Shown: positions 6,258-13,468, counted from the stretch's first letter. The stretch: 16,290 bases of DNA from Desulfobulbaceae bacterium UBA2276 (GCA_002347085.1 DDWW01000024.1:1-16290); one strand, 5' to 3'. The notes: a model not told the origin generated them from the sequence alone. Numbers and translations: made by a program.

Positions 6258-8048
6258 TTATTTTGTCCCCTGCCTCCTGCATTGGGTTGCTGGAGTATAA
6301 TCCTGCCAGGCCGGATCGCTGTATGCGCTATGACACTCTACACAAAGGCCAACCCGCAGGATCTTGCGCAGCTCCTCACCGTTGAAGGGACGTAAATCCG
6401 CTCGCGATCCATGCTGAAGCTGCTGACCGTCAATGGTGACAAAGGCATCTAAACCCACCGTCTTACCGGCGAAGGTATCAATGCCCTGATCCAGGGGCGC
6501 AAATGTCCATTTTCCGTCCTTTTCCGTCACCGTCCCCTCACCTAAGCCTACAACCTTGGTTGAGGTATGGCAATCGGCACAGCTTCTCCCCTTGGCCTGC
6601 GTGGTATGGGGATTGATCGCGGCCATGGTAAAGCGGTTAAAACCGCCATCCACCTGACCCTTTTCATCCACCAAGGTCACGATATCCTGACAGCCGGGGG
6701 TGACAATCACCACCTCATCTTTCCATACCGCCAGCATCGGCTTTTCGTAGCGGATATACGAACGTCCCTCCTCCCACATCCCCGGAGTCTCTTTCAAGGT
6801 CAACTTGTCGAGATGGGTCTGGGCAGCATCGCGCTTGGCATGACAGCCATAACACTGCGGCACCCAAGTGGAATGGCAGGCCTCGCAACTGACCCGTTTG
6901 TGGCCGCTGAAATCACAGACCCCATTTTTAGGTGGCCGTAAGGGATGAATCTTCTCACTCACCTTACCGGTCAACTGGTATTGCCCTGTTCCCTCTATGG
7001 AGGCGATATTCTTTACCGATTCCCCCTTGCTGGTCTTGCCGGGAGTAGCAGAATGACACATCGCGCAGGAGATCTCCAGCTGCTCCTCGTAATGGGCATA
7101 ACTCACCCCATCGCCCATGATCTCGTTGCGGGTATGGCAATCAATACAGGCCAGCCCTTTTTTATGATGCACGTCCTCGGCAATCTCCAGATAAAAGCGG
7201 GCGCCCGGCAATTGTTTGGCGCTCACCCCCCCCTTCTCATAAGGTGTCCCATAGCCCTCCGACTCGAAGACCCCGGTATATGAGATACCAATGCGGCCGG
7301 AACGATTATGACAACGGATGCAGTTTACATCCTGCACCTTTTTGATCACCAAGGGGTGAACCTTGGCCTTCTCGCTCTTGGCGGCATCGTCAAACTCCGT
7401 CACCCCTTTACGAACCGTGCCTTCTGGCATGACAAAATGACAGGCCGAACAGCCGCCCCCTTTTTCATTAAAAAAATCAGGGGCCCCGGGCAGATCATTT
7501 TTCTGTTTCCACAGATGACAAGTAGCGCAGAGCTTGCGATAATAATCAAGGGCCAAAGAGTTCTCGTGGCCGGTCAGCAATTTTTCCACGGTCAGATCCG
7601 TATTCTGGCCAGCAGACTCCCCCCAGTAAAAAAGCAGGGTCCCGATAATTCCCCGGTTGGTGGCCATCAGTGAATTTTTGACCTTTTTAACATCAATGGG
7701 ATGACAGCCTTCTACCCCGCAGGTCTTCTCAACCACCCGCAGATCGCCGGGATTAATGACGATCCCGGCATGGGCCTTGGTCTTGTCAAGGGCCATAGCA
7801 TCCCCAAGATGGCAGGAGGCACAGCCGATCACCCGGGGGTCATGGGCCGGATCGAGTTTTTCGTCCTTGTGACAGAAGAGACACATGTCAATGCGGCCGC
7901 TGGTGGTCATATAGACCCGATCGGCGCGCTTGGTGCGGATCTCCCGAATCACCAGCAGGGCAACCGCCGCCACGATCAGGAGCAGGGCAAACTGTTGCCA
8001 CAACCGCGAGAGTTTGCGCCGCGCGCCTTTTTCTTCTACCAGAGCCAT
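6258..8048 (-). CDS. Membrane-anchored dodecahaem cytochrome c
   Basis: This 596-residue electron carrier should sit in the periplasm, held by one N-terminal hydrophobic helix (about residues 17-35, flanked by basic residues). Eleven CXXCH haem sites start at residues 56, 76, 174, 200, 243, 301, 328, 388, 399, 490 and 569. A twelfth site is the longer CX4CH (CGVEGCH, 110-116). Many further His residues could be distal ligands. Spacing is tight at both ends, and a haem-free stretch lies at ~404-489. It probably relays electrons between the quinone pool or a membrane complex and periplasmic or outer partners. No CXXCK site or known catalytic signature was seen, so an enzyme role is not supported. 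No quinol-oxidising subunit adjoins. The start has no SD: a heptanucleotide array begins 4 bp upstream. I cannot assign it to a named cytochrome. Confidence 0.9.
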   Translation of the reverse strand: MALVEEKGARRKLSRLWQQFALLLIVAAVALLVIREIRTKRADRVYMTTSGRIDMCLFCHKDEKLDPAHDPRVIGCASCHLGDAMALDKTKAHAGIVINPGDLRVVEKTCGVEGCHPIDVKKVKNSLMATNRGIIGTLLFYWGESAGQNTDLTVEKLLTGHENSLALDYYRKLCATCHLWKQKNDLPGAPDFFNEKGGGCSACHFVMPEGTVRKGVTEFDDAAKSEKAKVHPLVIKKVQDVNCIRCHNRSGRIGISYTGVFESEGYGTPYEKGGVSAKQLPGARFYLEIAEDVHHKKGLACIDCHTRNEIMGDGVSYAHYEEQLEISCAMCHSATPGKTSKGESVKNIASIEGTGQYQLTGKVSEKIHPLRPPKNGVCDFSGHKRVSCEACHSTWVPQCYGCHAKRDAAQTHLDKLTLKETPGMWEEGRSYIRYEKPMLAVWKDEVVIVTPGCQDIVTLVDEKGQVDGGFNRFTMAAINPHTTQAKGRSCADCHTSTKVVGLGEGTVTEKDGKWTFAPLDQGIDTFAGKTVGLDAFVTIDGQQLQHGSRADLRPFNGEELRKILRVGLCVECHSAYSDPAWQDYTPATQCRRQGTK

Positions 8049-8052
8049 TATA

Positions 8053-8169
8053 AATTACGAATTATGAATTATGAATTACGAATTATGAATTATGAATTAT
8101 GAATTATGAATTATGAATTATGAATGAGGCATTATTGGCTTTTTAATTCGTAATTCGTAATTCGTAATT
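8053..8169. repeat. Opposed heptanucleotide arrays (AATTAYG)
   Basis: Ten tandem AATTACG/AATTATG units occupy 8053-8122. After a 21-bp unique stretch, three units in the opposite sense (TAATTCG repeated) occupy 8144-8164, with a partial unit after them. The arrays can fold back on each other (C-G or U-G at the variable base). They fill the whole 128-bp gap between the nadE stop and the cytochrome start. That puts them in the leader and possible promoter of the cytochrome gene. The unit is 7 bp, so copy-number changes would alter spacing in steps of 7. Confidence 0.92.
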
Positions 8170-8176
8170 TCTGTTG

Positions 8177-9829
8177 TTATTCCTGATAATTCTGGACATT
8201 GGGATAACGCCTCCCATACCCAAAGGCCTTGCTGGTCACCCTCAAGCCCATGGGCGCCTGCTTCCGCTTATACTCATTGAGGCGGATCCGTCGCAGGACA
8301 TCACGCACCACCAGCTCATCAAATCCCGCCGCCACCAAGGCCTCACGCCCAGCTCCCTGCTCCAGATGCAGCTCCAGGATCTGATCGAGAATCGCATAGG
8401 GCGGCAGATCATCCTGATCACACTGATTGGCCTTAAGTTCAGCGGTAGGGGCCTTGCTCAAGCTTCGCTCAGGGATCCGCTCCTGATCACGATTCACATA
8501 CCGGGCCAATTCATACACCATCTGCTTGGGGACATCCGAGATCACGGCCAGACCGCCGCTCATGTCACCATACAAGGTGCAGTAGCCGACCGCCATCTCA
8601 CTTTTATTGCCGGTTGACAAGAGCAGATGGCCAAACTTATTCGACAGGGCCATGAGCAGGATACCACGGATCCGGGCCTGAAGATTCTGTTCGGTGAGGT
8701 CTTCATCACGACCGGCAAAGAGAGGGTGCAGGGTTTCCTGAAAGGCGGAAAACAAAGGAGTGATAGGAATAACCTGAAAGCGGCACCCAAGATTTTCGGC
8801 CAGAAGACGGGCATCTTCCAAGGAATCATTAGAGCTGTAAGGCGAGGGCAGGGCAACCCCCAGCACATTTGCACCACCCAGGGCAGCAGCAGCAATGGCG
8901 GCGGTCAGGGCAGAATCAATGCCGCCGGAGAGACCAAGGACTACGGAGCGAAATCCACATTTTCCCACATAGTCCCGCACCCCCATGACCAGACTCGCAT
9001 AGACGGCAGCGACCGGCTCCTCCAACACTGGGCCGTGCATCTCGCCACCCCAGCTCTCGGTGTCAACGACCACCATGTCCGGGGCAAACCCAAGGCATTT
9101 GGCAACAATCTCAGCACACCCATTCATGGCCAGACTACAGCCATCAAAGAGCAGGGAGTCCTGCCCCCCGACCTGATTCACATACAACAACGGGACTTGA
9201 TAACGGGAACAGAGAGAGGAAAAGATGGCGTAACGAGTGGCCTCCTTGTCCCGCTGAAAGGGAGAGGCCGAGATATTGATCAGGCAATCAATCCGGCGCC
9301 CTTGTTGGCAGGCCATGGCAAAAAGTGCGGCCACCGGATCACAATGATAACATCCCGCAACCTGATGCCAGATGTCCTCACATACGGTGATCCCAAAGGT
9401 CATCGCCCCCAACTGATAGGGTGTCGCCGCAGGTCCCGGCTCAAAGTAACGGGTCTCATCAAAGACATCATAGGAGGGAAGGAGCTGCTTGCGCACCCGA
9501 TGAACGATCTTGCCGCACTCGGCCACGACCACCGAATTATACAAGGGCTTACCCTGCTCGCTACTCCCCTGCCGCTGCTCCAGACAGCCGAACATCACCG
9601 CTATGGGAGGCAGATCGCAGAGCAGTTGGGCCACCGCCCGGTCATGGTCGTCCAGGAATGCTTGCCGCTCCAACAAGTCCTGGGGCGGATAACCGGAGAC
9701 CACCAGCTCGGAGAAAATCGCCAGCTCGCAGCCTTGGGCCATGGCCTGCCCAGCACCAAGCACGATAGCCTGGCAGTTGGCCGCAAAATCACCAATCACC
9801 GGATTGATCTGCACCAGTCCAATTTTCAT
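8177..9829 (-). CDS. nadE: Glutamine-dependent NAD+ synthetase
   Basis: This enzyme catalyses the last step of NAD biosynthesis: ATP-dependent amidation of deamido-NAD+ with ammonia released from glutamine. With ATG 9829 (MKIGLVQINPVIGDF) it has 550 residues, typical of two-domain bacterial enzymes. The N-terminal nitrilase-like glutaminase has the catalytic triad E41 (FSELVVSGYPP), K114 (RKQLLPSYDVFDE) and C150 (ITVCEDIWH). The C-terminal synthetase has the pyrophosphate-binding SGGIDS loop at 301-306, followed by LLSTGNKSEMAVGY and GDMSGGLAVISD. The frame stays open 41 codons further upstream, but that part encodes no family sequence and overlaps an intergenic repeat. No SD is evident at either start. 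It ends just before the heptamer arrays. Confidence 0.96.
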   Translation of the reverse strand: MKIGLVQINPVIGDFAANCQAIVLGAGQAMAQGCELAIFSELVVSGYPPQDLLERQAFLDDHDRAVAQLLCDLPPIAVMFGCLEQRQGSSEQGKPLYNSVVVAECGKIVHRVRKQLLPSYDVFDETRYFEPGPAATPYQLGAMTFGITVCEDIWHQVAGCYHCDPVAALFAMACQQGRRIDCLINISASPFQRDKEATRYAIFSSLCSRYQVPLLYVNQVGGQDSLLFDGCSLAMNGCAEIVAKCLGFAPDMVVVDTESWGGEMHGPVLEEPVAAVYASLVMGVRDYVGKCGFRSVVLGLSGGIDSALTAAIAAAALGGANVLGVALPSPYSSNDSLEDARLLAENLGCRFQVIPITPLFSAFQETLHPLFAGRDEDLTEQNLQARIRGILLMALSNKFGHLLLSTGNKSEMAVGYCTLYGDMSGGLAVISDVPKQMVYELARYVNRDQERIPERSLSKAPTAELKANQCDQDDLPPYAILDQILELHLEQGAGREALVAAGFDELVVRDVLRRIRLNEYKRKQAPMGLRVTSKAFGYGRRYPNVQNYQE

Positions 9830-9908
9830 AACAGCAATTTCAAGTGGAAACCATGACGTCTCAGCCGACTTAAACAAGATAGCCATCTCAATGGCCAAAA
9901 CGGCATAC

Positions 9909-9961
9909 GAAGCCGTAACGAAAGAGGGAAAAAAAGAGAGGTTCTTGCGCAACGGCTCTTC
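9909..9961. repeat. Inverted pair of AGGAGCCGTTACGAAA-type repeats upstream of nadE
   Basis: GAAGCCGTAACGAAAG (9909-9924) faces GCGCAACGGCTCTTC (9947-9961), a divergent complementary arm, across a purine-rich spacer. It belongs to the same family as the repeats at 11127, 11246-11298, 12203-12256, 12306 and 14351. It lies in the presumed leader or promoter region of nadE. Confidence 0.55.
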
Positions 9962-10007
9962 AACCCATCCATTACCAAGGACAACTCAGCACCTACCACT
10001 CCACTCA

Positions 10008-10130
10008 TTCTAAGTTGCATTCAATTCAAGACCAAGAAGACAAGCGAGCGGCGACGAAGCAGTACGGGCAGAACGGTGAGGAGCCGCGCAGTGCAGTCGA
10101 CGAAGGTATTGATTTGAATGTGATTTAGAA
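10008..10130. repeat. ~122-nt structured intergenic element, copy B
   Basis: Arms 10008-10029 and 10109-10130 pair at 18 of 22 positions, or 21 of 22 if G-U pairs are allowed. Their sequence differs considerably from copy A (2025-2146), yet the total length is within 1 nt. The core at 10042-10105 matches copy A as described there. The internal stem is GCGGC with GCCGC, where copy A has GCCGC with GCGGC. The right arm ends exactly one base before the stop codon of the MBL gene, on its 3' side. Confidence 0.8.
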
Positions 10131-11048
10131 TCACAACTCTATCACCTGTCCCTCGCTGGCAAAGAAAACCTCGGTATCCCCATACCGGCCAGGCTCACAA
10201 TAGGTGTTAGCCATCTCATCTATCTGCTGATCAGTTCGATCTGGATCATGGTGGAACAGGGCCAGCTTTTTCACCCCGGCCCGATTGGCGGCAGCAATGG
10301 CATACTCACAACTGGAATGGCCCCAGCCAACGCGGGTCTTCATCTCCGCCTCGGTATATTGACTGTCATGGACCAACAGATCGGCCCCGGCAAAAAAGGC
10401 CTCCATGGCCAGGTTCTGTTCTCGGGCCACTTCCTCGCCTTCCACTGCCATCGCCTCATCATAATCAGGATGCTGAGGATCAGTAATAAACAGATTGCGG
10501 AACGGTTCAAAATCATAACAGGTGCAGAAGGACTTTCCTTGCCAATCAAAACGATAGCCCAGGGCAGTGATAGGATGATTCAGATACTTGGTGGTCACAA
10601 TCAGCCCTTCTCCATAATCTCGGCCGGTATCCTCTCGCAGTCGGACATACTCGATTTTTGATTGGAGTTGCCCCATATTAACCGGGAAATAGCGATATTG
10701 CATCTGCCCGCCCACAACCTCCTCCAAAGGTTCTTCCTCATAGGTAACAGGCCCATAGACCTTCAACTGGGTACCGGGCACATAGATAGGAACAAAATAG
10801 GGGAAACCCATGATATGATCCCAATGGGTATGCGAGAGAAAGATCTCGGCCTTGATCGGTCCCTTAGGCAGGTCATGCTGCATCAAATAATTTCCCAGCG
10901 TCCTGATACCCGAACCGGCATCAATAATCACCAACCGCTCATCAGTGCCAATCCGCAACTCGATACAGGCCCCATTTCCTCCATATTTCTGGGTCAGAGG
11001 CCCAGGGCAGGGGATCGAGCCCCGCACTCCCCAAAATTGCACCTTCAT
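10131..11048 (-). CDS. MBL-fold metallohydrolase (cyclic-nucleotide phosphodiesterase/PhnP-like group)
   Basis: This 305-residue cytoplasmic hydrolase has the metallo-beta-lactamase fold and two metal sites. The metal motif HxHxDH is H73-T-H75-W-D77-H78 in FLSHTHWDH. The N-terminus (MKVQFWGVRGSIPCPGP...KYGGN) is typical of the COG1235-like group of phosphodiesterase or beta-lactamase-domain proteins. Later ligand regions are visible: LLVHDSQYTE (metal-bridging Asp), GWGHSS and LALFHHDPDRTD. The substrate cannot be read from the sequence; relatives act on cyclic nucleotides or phosphodiesters. The start ATG 11048 has a weak GAG-containing SD (AAGAGAAT). Both sides are bounded by repeat-filled gaps, so operon membership with the HDOD gene 231 bp upstream is doubtful. 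Confidence 0.88.
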   Translation of the reverse strand: MKVQFWGVRGSIPCPGPLTQKYGGNGACIELRIGTDERLVIIDAGSGIRTLGNYLMQHDLPKGPIKAEIFLSHTHWDHIMGFPYFVPIYVPGTQLKVYGPVTYEEEPLEEVVGGQMQYRYFPVNMGQLQSKIEYVRLREDTGRDYGEGLIVTTKYLNHPITALGYRFDWQGKSFCTCYDFEPFRNLFITDPQHPDYDEAMAVEGEEVAREQNLAMEAFFAGADLLVHDSQYTEAEMKTRVGWGHSSCEYAIAAANRAGVKKLALFHHDPDRTDQQIDEMANTYCEPGRYGDTEVFFASEGQVIEL

Positions 11049-11126
11049 ATTCTCTTATACCTGTAAGCCGCTGTAGTTGAAATAAAACGTCATAATCATA
11101 GGAATGGCAGAACGGAAGACGGAAGA

Positions 11127-11145
11127 AGGAGCCGTAACAAAATAA
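11127..11145 (+). repeat. AGGAGCCGTAACAAAA-type repeat, single arm
   Basis: AGGAGCCGTAACAAAATAA is a close match to the arm at 11246-11260 in the same direction. It lies 79 bp upstream of the MBL gene start. Confidence 0.6.
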
Positions 11146-11184
11146 ACAAGAATACACGGATTACTAACGTCCCTTTGTATATCT

Positions 11185-11236
11185 CTGCCAGAGGCCACTC
11201 AAAGGAACAGCCGGAAAAAATTGGCTGTTCCTTTGA
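11185..11236. repeat. ~50-bp hairpin element with perfect 14-bp stem
   Basis: TCAAAGGAACAGCC (11199-11212) and GGCTGTTCCTTTGA (11223-11236) form a perfect stem around the loop GGAAAAAATT. With the preceding CTGCCAGAGGCCAC, it matches, inverted, the sequence at 14371-14413 near the P-loop ATPase gene. No T-run follows, so it is a repeat rather than a standard terminator. Confidence 0.8.
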
Positions 11237-11245
11237 ACCGGCATA

Positions 11246-11298
11246 AGGAGCCGTAACAAAAAAAGCACAAAAGCACTGCTTATTTCGTAACGGCTCCT
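11246..11298. repeat. Inverted pair of AGGAGCCGTTACGAAA repeats at the end of the HDOD gene
   Basis: AGGAGCCGTAACAAAA (11246-11261) and TTTCGTAACGGCTCCT (11283-11298) are complementary except at two positions. The right arm lies inside the HDOD gene and encodes its last residues (GAVTK) plus the stop. On the minus strand, the intervening AAGCA...TGCTTTTTTT (within 11255-11284) could act as a weak intrinsic terminator for that gene. Confidence 0.8.
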
Positions 11299-12176
11299 AA
11301 AAAAACCTGGGCCTTCAGGATCTCATCCTCTACCGTCCGGCCGATAATACTGAGATCCTGCCAATCCAGACCGGCCAATTCCAGCAAGGCCTCTGCGTTC
11401 GTATATTCAGGGAAAGGATCCCCGGCATACCCGATATCATGGATATTGATATACATATTCGCCAGGGCCACAATTGCCACCTTGACCCGATCATCGTGAC
11501 TCAAGCCCGCAGCCTTCGGGGCATCAATCGGCGTATCAAAATCATGATGACAGCAGATGCAATTGGACATGACCCCGGTTAACCTCCATTTCGCGGCGAT
11601 CAACCCCCCGACCTCTTGGTGATCAACGCCAAGAAGCTCACGCTCAACCACCACTAATGGTCGCTGTTCCTGACGGGCAACAGACAAGACATGAATATAC
11701 TCATCACCAAACGGAACCTTGCCCAGATCGTGCAGCAGACCAGCTATAAAATACTCTTCCCGCTCTTGGACCGGGACCCCAATTGTCGCGGCCAACAATT
11801 TGGCACTGACCCCCACCCCAATGGAATGAGCCCAGAACTTGGCAGTTGGCAATGCCCTCGATTTATTGCTACTGGAAACAGACTGGATAATGGCCGTACT
11901 GAGGGCCATATTCTTGACCGTATTCATCCCCAGCATGGTGATCGCCCGGGTAAGAGACGTGACCTTACTCATCAAGGAATAATAGGCCGAATTGATAAGC
12001 TTCAACACCTGACCGGTCAAGACAGGGTCAAGAGAGATGACCCTGTTCAGCTCGTTAGGCGAGGCATCAATGCGACTGCAGATCTCCAGAACCTTGCCCA
12101 CTGTTGTTGACAGGCTGGGCATCTTCTGGATGAATCTTTCTATCTTCTTTCGCTGATTTTCCCTATCGAGATCCAC
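11280..12176 (-). CDS. HDOD domain signalling protein
   Basis: This 298-residue protein consists almost entirely of an HDOD domain (about residues 18-220), an HD-hydrolase-related fold used in bacterial signalling and stress control. Characteristic sequences are FIQKMPSLSTTVGKVLEI, VISLDPVLTGQVLKLINSA, ITMLGMNTVKNMALS and GLLHDLGKVPFGDE. Putative metal residues H117, H149-D150, H186 and H210/H211 remain, though many HDOD proteins are not enzymatic. There is no attached GGDEF, EAL or receiver domain. The start is GTG at 12174-12176 with AGAAGG 10 nt upstream; an ATG at residue 19 would cut into the domain. The last residues GAVTK and the stop come from an intergenic repeat arm, so the native C-terminus may have been replaced. 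Its partner and signal are unknown. Confidence 0.9.
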   Translation of the reverse strand: MDLDRENQRKKIERFIQKMPSLSTTVGKVLEICSRIDASPNELNRVISLDPVLTGQVLKLINSAYYSLMSKVTSLTRAITMLGMNTVKNMALSTAIIQSVSSSNKSRALPTAKFWAHSIGVGVSAKLLAATIGVPVQEREEYFIAGLLHDLGKVPFGDEYIHVLSVARQEQRPLVVVERELLGVDHQEVGGLIAAKWRLTGVMSNCICCHHDFDTPIDAPKAAGLSHDDRVKVAIVALANMYINIHDIGYAGDPFPEYTNAEALLELAGLDWQDLSIIGRTVEDEILKAQVFLGAVTK

Positions 12177-12202
12177 GCCGGACGACCTTCTGGAAAGACT
12201 TT

Positions 12203-12256
12203 AGGGGCCGTTAGAAAACAACCATTACATTTTTATCCATTTTGTTACGGCCCCTT
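12203..12256. repeat. Inverted repeat pair, GGGGCC variant
   Basis: AGGGGCCGTTAGAAAAC (from 12203) faces TTTGTTACGGCCCCTTA (12241-12257). Both arms carry the same substitution relative to the usual AGGAGCC/GGCTCCT arms, so the stem stays paired. It lies just upstream of the HDOD start. Confidence 0.75.
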
Positions 12257-12292
12257 ATGCCGTTCAAGATATTTCAATGTTCCAGTTATTTT

Positions 12293-12320
12293 TTGACAAC
12301 GGCTGAGGAGCCGTCACGAA
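12293..12320. repeat. Short palindromic copy of AGGAGCCGTCACGAA repeat
   Basis: TTGACAACGGCT is followed closely by GAGGAGCCGTCACGAA. The arms AACGGCT and AGCCGTC nearly pair around a tiny loop. The right half (12306-12320) matches the family consensus. Confidence 0.6.
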
Positions 12321-12486
12321 CACCCAAGTGCCATGTTATGTATTTTCAACGGCTTAATATCAAAGAATTAAACTGCTTTCGCCCTTCTTCGTAACATCCT
12401 CTAAAAATTTTATTGTATCTAAAGTCAGGCCAGAGGTCAAGAAATCATCAGGTGGTGCAGATAAAAGAATGCACTTCTCCCTGGAA

Positions 12487-12687
12487 TCAACAGCCATGTT
12501 TCGTCAAAAAGTCACGCACCATCTCCTCCATTACCTCTAATGGCTTCCGGCCGGTTTCATGGACAATAATCCAGGAACAGCGCTGATAGGCGATATAAAG
12601 CTCAGGCGGAATCTGAAGCTTCAAGTCAACCAGGGAAGACGAATCTCCTTGCTCCAGAAACTCCTTGTCGTGTTTATTCTCTTGCAT
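12487..12687 (-). CDS. Hypothetical protein, 66 aa, overlapping hisA end
   Basis: A small soluble protein of unknown function. The N-terminal third is polar (MQENKHDKEFLEQGDSS). The remainder looks folded: LKLQIPPELYIAYQRCSWI, then a predicted C-terminal helix (PLEVMEEMVRDFLTKHGC) ending in Cys. The start ATG 12687 lies within the last codons of the hisA gene, and the two frames overlap by 14 nt. A purine-rich AGGGGGAA lies about 13 nt before. This is the arrangement of translational coupling, so it is probably co-expressed with hisA. An upstream in-frame start at 12738 would lengthen the overlap and is less likely. The 'PPELYIAYQRCSWIIVHETG' region suggests a helical or DNA/RNA-binding fold, but no family is recognised. 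Confidence 0.7.
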   Translation of the reverse strand: MQENKHDKEFLEQGDSSSLVDLKLQIPPELYIAYQRCSWIIVHETGRKPLEVMEEMVRDFLTKHGC

Positions 12688-13468
12688 CCGAAGCAGATTC
12701 CCCCTGTTCCGCCTGATGAAAACGCACGGCCTCAGCATAGGTCATACTGGTGCCGCCAAAGATATCAAGGGCACTACCCACTGTCGCGTCCAAACGGCCC
12801 TGCCCCAGATTACGAATCAGCTCCAGATCAGCAAGATTACGCACCCCTCCGGCATAGGTGACAGGGATTGGAGACCAGTCCGCAAGCTTGACAATCAACT
12901 CCTGCTCCACCCCCTGACACTGGCCTTCCACATCAGCGGCATGAACAAGAAACTCGGCACAGGACTGGGAAAAATGGGCCAGCACCTGTTCACTGATCAC
13001 GACTTGCGTGAAACATTGCCACCTATCGGTAACGATATAATAGCGATCCCCCTGCCTTCGACAGCTCAGATCCAGCACCAACCGCTCCTTTCCTATCGCT
13101 CGCACCAAACCTTGCAGCCGATCTTCATCAACCATACCATCTCGAAAGACATAGGAGGTCACGATAACATGCGAGGCCCCATGGTCGAGCCAGTAGCCAC
13201 CGTTCTCAGGAGTTACACCCCCGCCAATCTGCATCCCGTCAGGCCAGGCGGTAAGGGCATCCAAGGCCGCCGCCTCATTACCAGGCCCCAGCTTGATGAT
13301 ATGGCCGCCGGTAAGATTATCCCGCCGGTAGAGTTCGGCAAACCAGGAGGCCGAGTGGGTTGCCGTAAAATTAGTCTGCAGGTGTTCAGGATGGGCATCA
13401 TTCAAGGTAGAACCGACTATCTGTTTTACCTTTCCGTCATGCAGATCAATACAAGGTCGAAATTTCAT
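12674..13468 (-). CDS. hisA: ProFAR isomerase HisA, eukaryotic (His6) type
   Basis: It isomerises ProFAR to PRFAR, the fourth step of histidine biosynthesis, on a (beta/alpha)8 barrel. The sequence follows yeast His6 rather than ordinary bacterial HisA: CIDLHDGKVKQIVGSTL, GGHIIKLGPGNEAAALDAL, MQIGGGVTPENGGYWL, ASHVIVTSYVFRDG, LVLDLSCRRQGDRYYIVTDRWQ, FLVHAADVEGQCQG, VTYAGGVRNLADLELI and GSALDIFGG all have close His6 counterparts. Catalytic candidates are D8 and D133. ATG 13468 gives 264 residues (yeast His6 has 261) with GAG 7 nt upstream; a TTG at 13480 is an alternative. No other his gene is in the window, so it is detached from a his operon. It overlaps the next small gene by 14 nt. Confidence 0.93.
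   Translation of the reverse strand: MKFRPCIDLHDGKVKQIVGSTLNDAHPEHLQTNFTATHSASWFAELYRRDNLTGGHIIKLGPGNEAAALDALTAWPDGMQIGGGVTPENGGYWLDHGASHVIVTSYVFRDGMVDEDRLQGLVRAIGKERLVLDLSCRRQGDRYYIVTDRWQCFTQVVISEQVLAHFSQSCAEFLVHAADVEGQCQGVEQELIVKLADWSPIPVTYAGGVRNLADLELIRNLGQGRLDATVGSALDIFGGTSMTYAEAVRFHQAEQGESASDARE

Larger units (their letters stand above)
12177..12486. other. Repeat-filled intergenic region
   Basis: This 310-bp stretch has no supportable gene, tRNA or clear promoter. It holds an inverted repeat pair (12203-12256), a tight palindromic copy (12293-12320) and degenerate half-copies at about 12342-12358 (ATTTTCAACGGCTTAAT) and 12389-12408 (TTCGTAACATCCTCTAAAA), all of one family. The last ~80 bp before 12487 shows nothing recognisable. 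Confidence 0.6.

Noticed and set aside
8053..8169. Possible CRISPR array
   Set aside because: The units are 7-bp direct tandem repeats without spacers; there is no 23-40 bp repeat/spacer alternation and no cas gene in the window.
8627..9856. Plus-strand open frame of 409 codons opposite nadE
   Set aside because: nadE on the minus strand has all catalytic motifs. The opposite product is low in recognisable domains and rich in Gly/His/Arg, typical of an antisense shadow.
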